The position numbers were made by a program, and so were the translations under genes. Positions 14,938 through 23,316 of a stretch of DNA of 31,996 nt are shown here, piece by piece. The notes under the pieces are model-generated. The model searched no databases. It was not told where the DNA came from and saw only the letters and a program-made list of their open reading frames with translations. The first letter of the stretch is position 1. Every line of letters starts with the position of its first letter. Source of the stretch: an uncultured Oscillospiraceae bacterium (GTDB taxonomy: Bacteria; Bacillota; Clostridia; Oscillospirales; Oscillospiraceae); NCBI GenBank assembly GCA_910589085.1, contig CAJUSG010000026.1:1-31996 (forward strand), read 5' to 3'.

Positions 14938-15438
14938 ATGCAAACCGCAAACAACATTTTGCTGGTCCGGGTGCCTGCCACGGAGGCCGTCAACGGCCGG
15001 GAGCTGCGGGACTACATCCTGGAATCGCTGGCTCAGGGCGTTCTGGTGCTGACGGAGGACGCTGCCTGCGAGGTGATGACGCTGCCCCCGCTGGGCGGGG
15101 TGACAGTGGTGGAGACGGGACAAGCGATACCAGCCACGGAACAGCCAGATCCGGCAACGGAAGCAGAAGGGCAAGTCCCAAGTCCAGAGCTTCCAGCAGC
15201 AGACCAGTCGGAGGCCGGGGAGAAGCGGGCAATCGTTCAGCGGCTGAAGGACTATCGAAGTACCTATGGGCGGGGCTGTCTGGAGAAGGTTTCGGAAAAG
15301 ACCGCCCACAGAAAGGAATCCCGCGTATCAGCGGATACGCTCCGGGATATTGCCGCCGACCGGGCCCCAAAAATGGAGCTGTCTGAGTGGCGAAAGATTG
15401 CCAAGGCGTTGGATGTGCTGGAGACGGCCCCATGCTGA
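14938..15438 (+). CDS. Hypothetical protein with HTH-like C-terminus
   Basis: 166 residues from the ATG at 14938 (GAGAGGAGGAC upstream). Residues 1-60 form a compact alpha/beta part, 60-100 a Pro/Ala/Glu-rich linker, and the C-terminal 65 residues (VSADTLRDIAADRAPKMEL and on) resemble a helix-turn-helix seen in phage proteins of this type. Possibly a DNA-binding protein; target unknown. Confidence 0.6.
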   Translation: MQTANNILLVRVPATEAVNGRELRDYILESLAQGVLVLTEDAACEVMTLPPLGGVTVVETGQAIPATEQPDPATEAEGQVPSPELPAADQSEAGEKRAIVQRLKDYRSTYGRGCLEKVSEKTAHRKESRVSADTLRDIAADRAPKMELSEWRKIAKALDVLETAPC

Positions 15439-15581
15439 GGATCATCACGGAAGTGGACGCCCCGCCGGGGCAGGCCATTGGCGTCAAGGAAGCCCTGGCG
15501 ATGGAGGCGGAGCGGTACGGCGACACCCGGGTGATCTCCGTGGTGGAAGTGCTGCCGGAGCAGATGACAATACAAGGTTGA
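15432..15581 (+). CDS. Small hypothetical protein
   Basis: 49 residues (MLRIITEVDAPPGQAIGVKE and on), a likely beta-alpha-beta mini-fold. The ATG overlaps the stop region of the previous gene by 7 bases, consistent with coupling. Not recognised. Confidence 0.5.
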   Translation: MLRIITEVDAPPGQAIGVKEALAMEAERYGDTRVISVVEVLPEQMTIQG

Positions 15582-15633
15582 AGGACGAAGGCCATGAGGG
15601 CTACGGTCTGTTGGATAACAGGAGGCAGACCTC

Positions 15634-16398
15634 ATGGCGAAATTCAAGAAAGTCATTGTCGCCGGACCGCTGGTGGTAGAATGTGTCTACCCCGCGCCCA
15701 ACCCCAGGGACAGCGCCGGCGTTCGGGCCGGAAAAAAGGCCCTGTCATCGGCGGCCCAGCAGCAGCTGAATCTGAGATACGCATATCAAAAGCTGGAGCT
15801 TCTGATCGCCGCCAACTTTGGCGTCCGGGACCTGTATGTAACCCTCACCTATGACGACGCCCACCTGCCCCGAAACCGGGCGGAGGCCCGGGAGGCTATG
15901 CGGGCCTTTTGGAAGCGGCTGCGGAAGGCCCGGAACGAAAAGGGCCAGGAGCTGCGCTACCTCTACGTCACCGAACACAAGCATGGGGAGGGCCGCTGGC
16001 ACCATCACGCACTGATCAACGGCACCGGCGAGGACTACGACCTGATCCGCCGGCTGTGGGGCCAGGGCGGAGTGGAGTTCAGGCAGCTGCGCATTGACCG
16101 GGATAAGAATTTTGAGACCCTGGCCCGGTATCTATGCAAGGAGCAGCGGGACAAGGTGGGGCTGCGGCTGTGGTCCGGCTCCCGGAATCTGCGCAAGCCG
16201 GAACGCGAGTGCTTCCGGGTACCCAATGATACACCGCTGAGCATCCCTGAAAGCTCCCCTCTGCCCCTTATGGATACTGGCGACGTGACCACCGCCTACG
16301 GCCACTACCGATATATTAAGTATCTGGCTGCCGGGTGGGAGACCACTATGGGCCCCCGGCCCAAAGCCAAACGCCGGCGCCGGCGGAAGCGGCTGTAA
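15634..16398 (+). CDS. HUH-type rolling-circle Rep-like protein
   Basis: 254 residues. Motif I VTLTYDD (69-75), motif II with three histidines at 123-125 (GRWHHHALI) and motif III RYLCKEQ with Tyr166 and Lys169 fit a single-tyrosine HUH endonuclease of the phage Rep/G2P-like group. Such enzymes nick one strand at an origin and start rolling-circle synthesis. A very basic C-terminus (KAKRRRRRKRL) should bind DNA. AGGAGG lies 8 bases before the ATG. Together with DnaB and ParAB it suggests plasmid-like replication, although in many gut phages the role of this family is not established. Confidence 0.75.
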   Translation: MAKFKKVIVAGPLVVECVYPAPNPRDSAGVRAGKKALSSAAQQQLNLRYAYQKLELLIAANFGVRDLYVTLTYDDAHLPRNRAEAREAMRAFWKRLRKARNEKGQELRYLYVTEHKHGEGRWHHHALINGTGEDYDLIRRLWGQGGVEFRQLRIDRDKNFETLARYLCKEQRDKVGLRLWSGSRNLRKPERECFRVPNDTPLSIPESSPLPLMDTGDVTTAYGHYRYIKYLAAGWETTMGPRPKAKRRRRRKRL

Positions 16399-16462
16399 CC
16401 TTTTTTAATATTTTTTCAGCCTTGAGGATTATATTAACTTATGGGAAAAGGAGTGGAACGCC

Positions 16463-16666
16463 TTGCAAGGTGCGCCCAAACATGGTAAAATGATAACGGT
16501 AAGTGATGGCTGGCTGACCTGTCCCAGGTGCCGCAAGAACAAGCGGCTGATGAAGGTCCGGCCAGACACCGAGGGCAGCAGGATGATCGCCTACTGCCGG
16601 GTCTGCAAAAACGAAATACTGATCGACGTCAACAGGGGCGCGTGCTTTGAGAGCCAAGGCCAGTGA
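16463..16666 (+). CDS. Cysteine-rich KTR-type zinc ribbon protein
   Basis: 67 residues from a TTG at 16463 (AAAAGGAG upstream); an ATG at 16490 is the alternative. Two pairs, CPRC and CRVC, separated by about 25 residues with KNKRLMKVRPDT between them match the Cys_rich_KTR family of small proteins common on clostridial mobile elements. Probably binds zinc. Function unknown. Confidence 0.7.
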   Translation: MQGAPKHGKMITVSDGWLTCPRCRKNKRLMKVRPDTEGSRMIAYCRVCKNEILIDVNRGACFESQGQ

Positions 16667-17032
16667 CTGACACGGGGAACGTGTGGTCATTGGCCTTGGT
16701 TTTGTTTTGCCCGGAGGTGATAGCCCGGCGGAAGACAGCGCGGGCCGGGCCTGGCGAGAACCGTGGGCCGGCCAGGCTTTCAGCCCCCCAGGCGCAGCGC
16801 TGTGCGGCCGGTCCGTGCGGCCGGCGCTCCAGTCTGCGGGTCCTCCCTGGGAGAAAACGCAGCGCGGGGCAGGGAAGGCGCGGTGTTTTTGTCCAGAAAA
16901 ATAAAAATTTTTCGGTGATTTCGTTTCCGACTTTGCGAAAAAATGTCAAACCATACCCCTTTAGGGGTATAGAACCCAAAAAACAGCACAAAAAATGCGA
17001 AATCCAGTTGGCCGCAGAAGGTGGGTGAGTGT
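16667..17032. other. Non-coding region before terminase small subunit gene; candidate packaging site
   Basis: About 365 bp without a convincing gene. The left half is very GC-rich and contains inverted repeats. The right half is AT-rich and carries a perfect hairpin, ATACCCC (16953-16959) with GGGGTAT (16964-16970). DNA just upstream of terS is where cos or pac sites commonly lie, so this could be the former packaging start. A late promoter is also expected here but I cannot assign one. Confidence 0.35.
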
Positions 17033-18034
17033 ATGGTGCCAAAAAAGGGCTCGCGCAAGCCTGGAACGGAGCAGGCCCCGGCTATCCTCACCATCATCCC
17101 GGACTGGGCGGACGCCGCGGCCATCGGTATGCTGGTGGGCCTGTCCGACCGTCAGATACAGAACCTGACCCGCTCAGGCGTGCTGACGAAAGAGACGCCG
17201 CCAGGGCGCAAGGTGCAGAAATACCGCACCTGCAAGGCGGTCCAGCAGTATATCGCCCATGTCAAGCAAAAGGCTGGTGAGCAGGAGCACCCCAAGGAGC
17301 TGGTCCTGCGGAAGCTGGAGGCAGAGGTCAAGCTGAAGGAGAGCCAGGGCCAACTGGCCAGCATCAAGGCCGACATTGCGGAGGGGCGCTATATCGAAAC
17401 CGCCTCCGCCGCGCAGCAGCTGACGGAGTTCCTGGACACGTTCAAGCACTTCGCACTGAACATCCCCAGCCGTGTGGCGGGGACAGTGGCCGGTTATACC
17501 GACGCCGCCACTGCCCGGGCCATTGAGAAAAGCACTCGCAAGGAGCTGGAGGACATGTATAACGAGGGTGAACGGATTCTGGGCATGGGGGACGAGCTCC
17601 CCCTCCCCGGCTTTGAGTCCTCCGGTGAGACAGTGAGCGGCGCCGGCGTCCTGGGCGAGTTCGACGATCCCACCGTGGGCTACTTCTCCAACCAGGAGAT
17701 GGAGATTCCATTCCGGGTCCTGGACCGGGACGCCGTGGACATGCTGGACCAGCGGAAAGCGGTCCGCCTGACGATTCGGGGCTCCGCCCAGTCTACCAAC
17801 AGCGAGGGGGATATCGTATTCCACTCGGTCCGGGTGGTGGTCCGGGGGCGGATGTCCAAATTTGAACTTGGTAAACTCAAGGCCGGCAGCGGGATGGAGG
17901 TCAAAATCACCCTGACCCTGCTGTATATCCTCATTGAGCTGGACGGCGAGCCCATGGTGGAGCTGGACAAGCTGAACGAGGTATTCAAGATTCGCGGAAA
18001 AGACATGCTGGCTGAAATTAAGGAGATGTGCTGA
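17033..18034 (+). CDS. In-frame fusion of terminase small subunit and tail tube protein
   Basis: 333 residues. Residues 1-174 are a Nu1/TerS-like DNA-packaging protein: helix-turn-helix (about 28-75, AIGMLVGLSDRQIQNL), coiled coil (about 90-120) and helical C-part. From about residue 176 (YNEGERILGMGDELPLPGF, then ETVSGAGVLGEFDDPTVGYF) to the end it is a P2 FII-type tail tube protein lacking only roughly its first 15 residues. The junction is near 17545-17575. In an intact phage some 10 kb with terL, portal, capsid, connector and sheath genes should lie between the two. The start ATG at 17033 follows AAGGTGGGTGAG; a GTG at 17021 is possible. The tube may still fold, but the packaging enzyme is gone. 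Confidence 0.85.
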   Translation: MVPKKGSRKPGTEQAPAILTIIPDWADAAAIGMLVGLSDRQIQNLTRSGVLTKETPPGRKVQKYRTCKAVQQYIAHVKQKAGEQEHPKELVLRKLEAEVKLKESQGQLASIKADIAEGRYIETASAAQQLTEFLDTFKHFALNIPSRVAGTVAGYTDAATARAIEKSTRKELEDMYNEGERILGMGDELPLPGFESSGETVSGAGVLGEFDDPTVGYFSNQEMEIPFRVLDRDAVDMLDQRKAVRLTIRGSAQSTNSEGDIVFHSVRVVVRGRMSKFELGKLKAGSGMEVKITLTLLYILIELDGEPMVELDKLNEVFKIRGKDMLAEIKEMC

Positions 18035-18459
18035 TGATGGAAAAAGGAAAAACGATCCCCGCCCCTGAGCAGGAAGCCCACCAGGAGGCCGCCGGGCGGG
18101 TGGAGCTGGAGTCTATGGAAGAATTGGCCGGGATCGGAGAGGACAACGAGCCGGAGGACCTGGTGCTGAAGCTGTCCAAGCCCTATGTATTCGAGGGCAG
18201 GACCTATGAGGAGCTGGACCTGTCCGGCCTGGAAAATGCCACGGCGGGCGACCTGGCGCGGGCCGCTAAGATCACGTCCAAGAAGCACAGGGGGCTGAAC
18301 GCGGCGACGTTGGAAATGACAGCGGAGTACGCTGCCGTCATTGGCCATCTGGTGACAAAGCTTCCGCTGGAGTTCTTTGAGCGTATGCCGGCCAAGGACG
18401 CTATTGCGCTGAAGGGACTGGTCGTGGGTTTTTTGTTCAACGCGGATGGGGAGGAATAA
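18034..18459 (+). CDS. Tail assembly chaperone, short form (gpE-like)
   Basis: 141 residues. AAGGAG precedes the ATG at 18034, which overlaps the previous stop. Core LVLKLSKPYVFEGRTYEELDLSGL and following helices match the phage tail assembly (TAC) proteins found between tube and tape measure in P2-like phages. These coat the tape measure protein during tail growth. A slippery heptamer near its end allows a longer form. Confidence 0.8.
   Translation: MMEKGKTIPAPEQEAHQEAAGRVELESMEELAGIGEDNEPEDLVLKLSKPYVFEGRTYEELDLSGLENATAGDLARAAKITSKKHRGLNAATLEMTAEYAAVIGHLVTKLPLEFFERMPAKDAIALKGLVVGFLFNADGEE
18429..18435 (+). promoter_or_regulatory. Slippery heptamer for -1 ribosomal frameshift
   Basis: TTTTTTG, read in the zero frame as T-TTT-TTG, fits the X-XXY-YYZ rule exactly. 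It lies 22 bp before the end of the short chaperone. The -1 frame is then open to 18617, giving the E-E' fusion expected in P2-like tails. Confidence 0.72.
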
Positions 18460-18617
18460 CGCCGGAGACCGTCCGTAAGGGGTGTGCCGCCCTTGCTCTG
18501 CAGTTCCATAGCAGCCCGGAGTTTTTTCTCTTCATGCAGATGGACGATGTGAACGAGTACGCCGATATGGCAAAAACCATTTGGGAGGGAGTGAAGCGGG
18601 GCCGTGGCAAGAAGTAA
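18436..18617 (+). CDS. Frameshift extension of tail chaperone (gpE'-like)
   Basis: The -1 frame after the slip reads through ITPETVRKGCAALALQF and continues to GRGKK before TAA at 18615-18617. It has no start of its own and is expected only as part of the long form (18034 to 18617). It overlaps the tape measure start by 14 bases, as usual. The preserved frame and heptamer suggest that this part of the tail module was recently functional. Confidence 0.68.
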
Positions 18618-20946
18618 GACCTATGAAATGCTGCTGAAAATCGCCGGTGATAACAGTTCGCTGAAAAAGGCGTGTGCAGCTGCAAGTGAGAATCTGAGCA
18701 CCCTGGGCGAGGCAGCGAAAAAAGCGGGTCAAGTAGCCGCCACGGCCCTGACCGGGATTGGGGCAGCTGCGGCCGGGATTGCGACTGCCGCCACTTCCGC
18801 TTACACGGAACACGAAAAAGCGGCCAACAGCCTGGCTGCGGCCACCGGAGCCAGAGGGGAAGAACTGGCCAGCCTGCAAAGCGCGATGGAAAGCGTTTAC
18901 CAGAACAACTTTGGCGAGAGTATCGAGGACGCTGCCAATGCGGTTGCGTTGGTCAATCGGAATATCAAGGACATCCCAGCCCAAGAGATTGCGGGAGCGA
19001 CAGAAGCCGCGATTGCTCTGCGGGACGCGTTTGAGTATGACGTGGCGGAAAGCACCCGCGCCGCGGCGGCAATCCGAAAAAATTTCGGAGGGTCAGCAGA
19101 AGAGGCCTTCGGCCTGATCGCGGCGGGCGCACAGAACGGCCTTGATTATTCCGGGGAGCTGATTGATACCATCAACGAATATTCCAGCCAATTTTTAAAG
19201 CTGGGATTTACCGCTGACGGTATGTTCCAGCTCCTGCAATCCGGTGCGGACAGCACCGCGTGGAACCTGGACAAGGTGGGTGACGCGGTGAAGGAGTTCT
19301 CCATCCGGGCGATTGACGGCTCCGACAGCACAGTGGCCGCCTTTGAGGCACTGGGCTATAACGCAGACGCAATGATGGGCACATTTGCCGCAGGTGGGGA
19401 CGGGGCCAATCAGGCATTTTTTGATGTGTTAAACACCCTGATGGACATGGAGGACCAGGTGGCACGGGACGCGCTGGGCGTATCCCTGTTCGGGACCATG
19501 TGGGAGGACCTGGGTACTGAGGCCATGGAGGCTATGGCAAATGCCTCAGCCGGGGCCTATGACACAATGGACGCGCTGGAGCAAATCAACTCAGTTAAAT
19601 ACAACGACCTGGGCACCGCCATGGAGGGCGTAAAGCGCCAGGCGGAGGCCGCGCTGGTGCGTGTTGGAGAACAGCTGGTCCCATACGCCAAGGAGGGACT
19701 GGAGTACCTGGCGAACAATGTATTGCCGGTCGTATCCAGCAAGCTGGAGGAAATCACGCCGATTGTAATAGAAGCCGGCAAGGCGCTGTGGGAGAACCGC
19801 GATATTATCCTCGCCGTCGGCGGTGCGGTGACGGCCGCAGTAGGGGCCTTTAAGGGGCTGCAGGTTGCAAGTGCCGCTGTTGGGGCAGTAAAAAACCTCT
19901 CCACCATCTTCAATGCGGCTTCTCAGAGTGGGAGCCTGCTGTCCAGGGTGATGAGCATAGGCAATGTGAAGCTGGCCCTGATTGCTGGCGGGGCCGCAGC
20001 TCTGGCGGCAGGGTTCATCTATCTGTGGAACCACAGTGAAAAATTTCGGGCTGCTGTAACGTCCCTGTGGGTCAAGCTCCAGCCCTTGGGCGCCAGTCTG
20101 ATGGACCTAGCCTCTCTGCTGGCCGGTGTCCTGGGCCCTGCTTTTCAGGTCACGGGTCTGGCGCTGATCAACGGCCTGGAAAGCGCCGTACAAATCGCGG
20201 CGCCCATCATAGAAAATGTCATCGGCATATTTACCGGGCTGCTCAATTTTATTACCGGCGTATTCACCGGGAATTGGGAACTTGCCTGGCAGGGCGTATG
20301 CGATATATTCGGAAATCTGTTCGGAGGTCTGGCCAATATCGCGAAAGTGCCCATCAACGCTGTAATCGGCGCAATCAACTCCGTGGTGGGAGCCATCAAT
20401 TCCTGCGGCTTCACCATCCCGGACTGGGTGCCTGTGGTGGGAGGCAAGAGCTTTTCCATCAATCTGCCCGAGATTCCCATGCTGGCCACTGGCGGCATTG
20501 TTACCGCCCCCACCATCCTGGAGGCGGGCGAGGGCGGGGAGCCGGAAGCGATTCTCCCGCTGTCCAAGCTGGCCGCCATGCTCCAGGGCGCGTCCAACAC
20601 GCCGGAGGAAGCGCCCCTGGCCCAGCTGGCCAAAATGATGGACGACTGGACCAGGAACAACAAACCGGGCCCGCATGGACCGGGCCAGGGCGGAGACGGC
20701 TGGGATATCCCGGATTTGCCGCGGCCCGGAACCAACACAGCACCGCCCCCGGCAGGCGGTCAAAACCCGTCCGCTGCTGGCAGCGAGGTCATCACCTTCG
20801 CCCCGGTATTCAATTTCTATGGTCCGACGACCCGGGAGGAGGCCGTGGAGGCCGGGCGGCTGAGTTTTGCGGAGTTCAAGCGCCTGTATGACCAGCTGAA
20901 GGCGGAGGAGCGCCGTAAGCAGCTCCACTATGCTTTAGGAGGGTAG
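18604..20946 (+). CDS. Tail tape measure protein
   Basis: 780 residues from the GTG at 18604. The N-terminus (SSLKKACAAASENLSTLGEA) and an Ala-rich helical region with a TP901-type tape measure core (about 60-350) are followed by hydrophobic segments (about 395-560) and a C-terminus with the common motif GGEPEAILPLSKLA (about 640-655) and a Pro/Gly linker. It sets tail length and occupies the tube. It stands between chaperone and gpX as in P2-like phages. Ends in TAG, showing that TAG is a normal stop here. Confidence 0.92.
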   Translation: MARSKTYEMLLKIAGDNSSLKKACAAASENLSTLGEAAKKAGQVAATALTGIGAAAAGIATAATSAYTEHEKAANSLAAATGARGEELASLQSAMESVYQNNFGESIEDAANAVALVNRNIKDIPAQEIAGATEAAIALRDAFEYDVAESTRAAAAIRKNFGGSAEEAFGLIAAGAQNGLDYSGELIDTINEYSSQFLKLGFTADGMFQLLQSGADSTAWNLDKVGDAVKEFSIRAIDGSDSTVAAFEALGYNADAMMGTFAAGGDGANQAFFDVLNTLMDMEDQVARDALGVSLFGTMWEDLGTEAMEAMANASAGAYDTMDALEQINSVKYNDLGTAMEGVKRQAEAALVRVGEQLVPYAKEGLEYLANNVLPVVSSKLEEITPIVIEAGKALWENRDIILAVGGAVTAAVGAFKGLQVASAAVGAVKNLSTIFNAASQSGSLLSRVMSIGNVKLALIAGGAAALAAGFIYLWNHSEKFRAAVTSLWVKLQPLGASLMDLASLLAGVLGPAFQVTGLALINGLESAVQIAAPIIENVIGIFTGLLNFITGVFTGNWELAWQGVCDIFGNLFGGLANIAKVPINAVIGAINSVVGAINSCGFTIPDWVPVVGGKSFSINLPEIPMLATGGIVTAPTILEAGEGGEPEAILPLSKLAAMLQGASNTPEEAPLAQLAKMMDDWTRNNKPGPHGPGQGGDGWDIPDLPRPGTNTAPPPAGGQNPSAAGSEVITFAPVFNFYGPTTREEAVEAGRLSFAEFKRLYDQLKAEERRKQLHYALGG

Positions 20947-20949
20947 ACC

Positions 20950-21162
20950 ATGCCTGACACCTACACCACCCGGCAGGGGGACGCCTGGGACGCCATTGCC
21001 CATCGGGTCTACGGAGATGTGAAGTACACCGGCTGGCTGATGGAGCACAACCACCCCCACCTGGATACCTTTGTGTTCCGGGCGGGCGTGGTGCTTCGGA
21101 CGCCGGAACCGCCGGAGGACGTCTCCGGCCCTGATGTGCCCGCCTGGAGGAAAGCCACATGA
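20950..21162 (+). CDS. Tail protein X (LysM-like)
   Basis: 70 residues. YTTRQGDAWDAIAHRVYGD is the LysM-like core of the gpX family, which sits at the tail end or baseplate hub. GGAGGG precedes the ATG. Its stop overlaps the next start (ATGA). Matches family length. Confidence 0.88.
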   Translation: MPDTYTTRQGDAWDAIAHRVYGDVKYTGWLMEHNHPHLDTFVFRAGVVLRTPEPPEDVSGPDVPAWRKAT

Positions 21163-22148
21163 ACACGAGAAAAGCAGCTGTAGATATCGCCTGGAACGGG
21201 GCGGCAGCTGCCGGGACGCTGGGCCAGTACCAGACCTCGGTGACCTACACCGACCCAGCCAGCGGGGAAGCCGACAGCTTTGACCTCTCCCTCCATGACC
21301 GGGACCGGCAGTGGATTGGGCCATGGCTCCCCCAGGCGGGGGACACCCTGTCCGCCGTGATCCGCCTGACCGACTGGGACCGGGCGGGAGACAACCGCGC
21401 CCTCCCCTGCGGCTCCTTCATCCTGGACAAGTTCGATTTCTCCGGCTGGCCAGTGGCGGGGAACATCTCAGGCGTGTCTGTGCCCGCGGACAGCGCCTTT
21501 CGGGAGACCCAGCGGACCCGCACCTGGGAGAACATCACCGTGGAGGAGATCGGCAAAGAGATTGCCGGCCGGGCGGGAATCTCCCTGGCCTGGGACGTGG
21601 ACAGCGGCCCCATCATCATCAAGAGCGAGGAGCAGTCGGAGAAGACGGACTGCGACTTCTACATGGGACTGTGCGAGACCTACGGCCTGGCCATGAAGGT
21701 GTACGCGCAGAAGATCGTGGTCTACGACCGTGAGGCGTACAAGGCCCGGCCCCCGGTGGCCACCCTGACTCCCGATATGCTCCTGTCTTGGAGCTGGTCC
21801 TCCCGGCTCACGGGGACCTACACTGGCGGGGAATACGCCTACACAGATCCTTCCACGGAGAAAGAGGTCAAGGTGCAGGTGGGCGGCGGCCCCCGCATTC
21901 TGAAGAAGTCCGGCCGGGTGGACAGCCAGGCGGACGCGGAGCGGAAGCTGTGGGCGGCTATCCATCATGCCAACCACGGCTCAACAAAGCTGTCCCTGTC
22001 CATGCGGGGCACTGCCAGCCTGGTGGCCTCACAGTGCGTCATGGTGGCGGAGCTGGGCCGCCTGGGCGGCAAATATTTCATTGACAGCATTACCCATCAT
22101 ATTGGCGGTGGCTACACGATGGATTTGGAGCTGTCCAGAGTGGAGTGA
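21159..22148 (+). CDS. Late control gene D / baseplate hub protein
   Basis: 329 residues of the phage late control D family, which forms the central hub below the tube and is homologous to T4 gp27. Typical features: DSFDLSLHDRDRQWIGPW near the start, a domain after residue 120 with TVEEIGKEIAGRAG, and a C-terminal part ending in GGYTMDLELSRVE. ATGA-coupled to gpX. Confidence 0.88.
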   Translation: MNTRKAAVDIAWNGAAAAGTLGQYQTSVTYTDPASGEADSFDLSLHDRDRQWIGPWLPQAGDTLSAVIRLTDWDRAGDNRALPCGSFILDKFDFSGWPVAGNISGVSVPADSAFRETQRTRTWENITVEEIGKEIAGRAGISLAWDVDSGPIIIKSEEQSEKTDCDFYMGLCETYGLAMKVYAQKIVVYDREAYKARPPVATLTPDMLLSWSWSSRLTGTYTGGEYAYTDPSTEKEVKVQVGGGPRILKKSGRVDSQADAERKLWAAIHHANHGSTKLSLSMRGTASLVASQCVMVAELGRLGGKYFIDSITHHIGGGYTMDLELSRVE

Positions 22149-22155
22149 TAGGACC

Positions 22156-22566
22156 ATGCGCAACGATACCAGGATTGGCAAAATATCAGACGTAGATCAC
22201 TCCGCCGGCCTGGTGCGGGTGGTCTATCCAGACCAGGACGACGCGGTGACCTAGATGATCCCTCTCCTGTCCATCGCGTTCACCGGGGCCTACACAGCGC
22301 CCGAAGTGGGGGACCAGGTGCTGGTGCTTCACCTGTCCAACGGCATGGCCGCAGGGGTGGTCCTGGGCCGTCCCTGGAGCGAGAAGAACAGGCCCCCGGA
22401 GGGTGCGGAGAAGCTGTACCGCCTGGACATGGACCGTACGCCTGGGGCGGCCATGCTCCGCTACGACGGCAAGGCCAGGGAGCTGACGCTGCACTGTGAC
22501 GGCTCCATAAACATCACCGCCGGCGGCGCCATCACCATCAACGGCAAAACCATTGATCTGAATTAA
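22156..22566 (+). pseudogene. Baseplate spike protein V with in-frame TAG
   Basis: The frame is colinear with a full gpV-type baseplate assembly protein of 136 codons: OB-fold start MRNDTRIGKISDVDHSAG, then VGDQVLVLHLSNG and VVLGRPWS, ending with the repeat-rich ITINGKTIDLN. Codon 33 (22252-22254) is TAG, cutting the protein in the first strands of the OB fold. An ATG follows at once (22255), so re-initiation could make a 103-residue fragment, but it would lack the first OB strands. A single base change from a sense codon explains it. Without gpV the baseplate spike should not form. Confidence 0.8.
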
Positions 22567-22579
22567 GGAGGGCGGTCTT

Positions 22580-22918
22580 ATGCCAAACGCGGCGCGGCTC
22601 CTGGATACAGTGGACGGCACAACCGCAGGAGAGCATTCGGGCCACGGCCCACCGCACCCGCCTCTGCCCTTTTCCGGGGAGATCAGCGGGGGCTGCTCCC
22701 CCAACGTGCGGACCAACGGCCAGCCGGCCGCCATTGTAACCAGCATAACCACGGAGCGGGATTCCTGCTGTGGCTCCAGCTTGGGTACCGTGGCAGTGGG
22801 CAGCGGGACGGTCCGAATCAACGGGCTGCCCGCAGCACGCCTTGGCGACGCCCTCGCGCCCCACAGCGGGAGCGGAACGATTACCGGCGGAAGCCCGGAC
22901 GTGAGGATAGGGGGCTGA
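22580..22918 (+). CDS. PAAR-domain spike tip protein
   Basis: 112 residues with the repeating Gly/Pro pattern of PAAR proteins (DTVDGTTAGEHSGHGPPHP, then SGTVRINGLPAARLGDAL), which cap the baseplate spike and bind a metal ion through His and Cys. AGGAGGG precedes the ATG. Its place after V is standard. Confidence 0.85.
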   Translation: MPNAARLLDTVDGTTAGEHSGHGPPHPPLPFSGEISGGCSPNVRTNGQPAAIVTSITTERDSCCGSSLGTVAVGSGTVRINGLPAARLGDALAPHSGSGTITGGSPDVRIGG

Positions 22919-22923
22919 CAGGC

Positions 22924-23316
22924 TTGATCGGTACATTTGGAACCGCACTGGTTTTTGAGGTCAGCGACAGCCGGGTGCTGACCTTCAGCGGGATGACCCG
23001 GGAGGTCTCCGGCCGCTGGACCGACCACGAGGTAATGGGCGTCAAGCCCAAGCCGGAATTTTTGGGGCCGGGGAACCAGACGGTCTCCCTCCCCATCACC
23101 CTGTCCTCATCCCTGGGCGTCCGCCCCCGGCAGCTGCTGGAGCGGGTGGCTGACATGGTGGAGCGGGGCCAGGCGGAATACCTGATTATCAACTGTAAGC
23201 CGGTGAGCAAAAACCCCTTCCGCATCACCGGCTCCAGCGAGACGTGGAATACGCTCTACAGCGGCGGCGAGCTGGCCCGGGCCAGCCTGACCCTCACACT
23301 GGAGGAGTACACATGA
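22924..23316 (+). CDS. Tail protein U-like
   Basis: 130 residues, probably starting at a TTG (22924) with AGGGGG about 9 bases upstream. The pattern (VLTFSGMTREVSGRWTDHEV, then ARASLTLTLEEY) fits the P2 gpU tail completion family. Its TGA overlaps the next ATG. The start is uncertain; the family call is moderate. Confidence 0.7.
   Translation: MIGTFGTALVFEVSDSRVLTFSGMTREVSGRWTDHEVMGVKPKPEFLGPGNQTVSLPITLSSSLGVRPRQLLERVADMVERGQAEYLIINCKPVSKNPFRITGSSETWNTLYSGGELARASLTLTLEEYT

Noticed and set aside
16663..17028. 121-codon plus-strand frame across the pre-terS gap
   Set aside because: Strong composition shift along its length, Arg/Pro/Gly-rich chance content, no ribosome site, and it ends exactly where terS begins.
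22252..22254. TAG in gene V as evidence of a recoded (TAG-sense) phage
   Set aside because: Other genes end cleanly at TAG, for example at 7132-7134 (next gene starts at once), at the tape measure end 20944-20946 and at 13996-13998.
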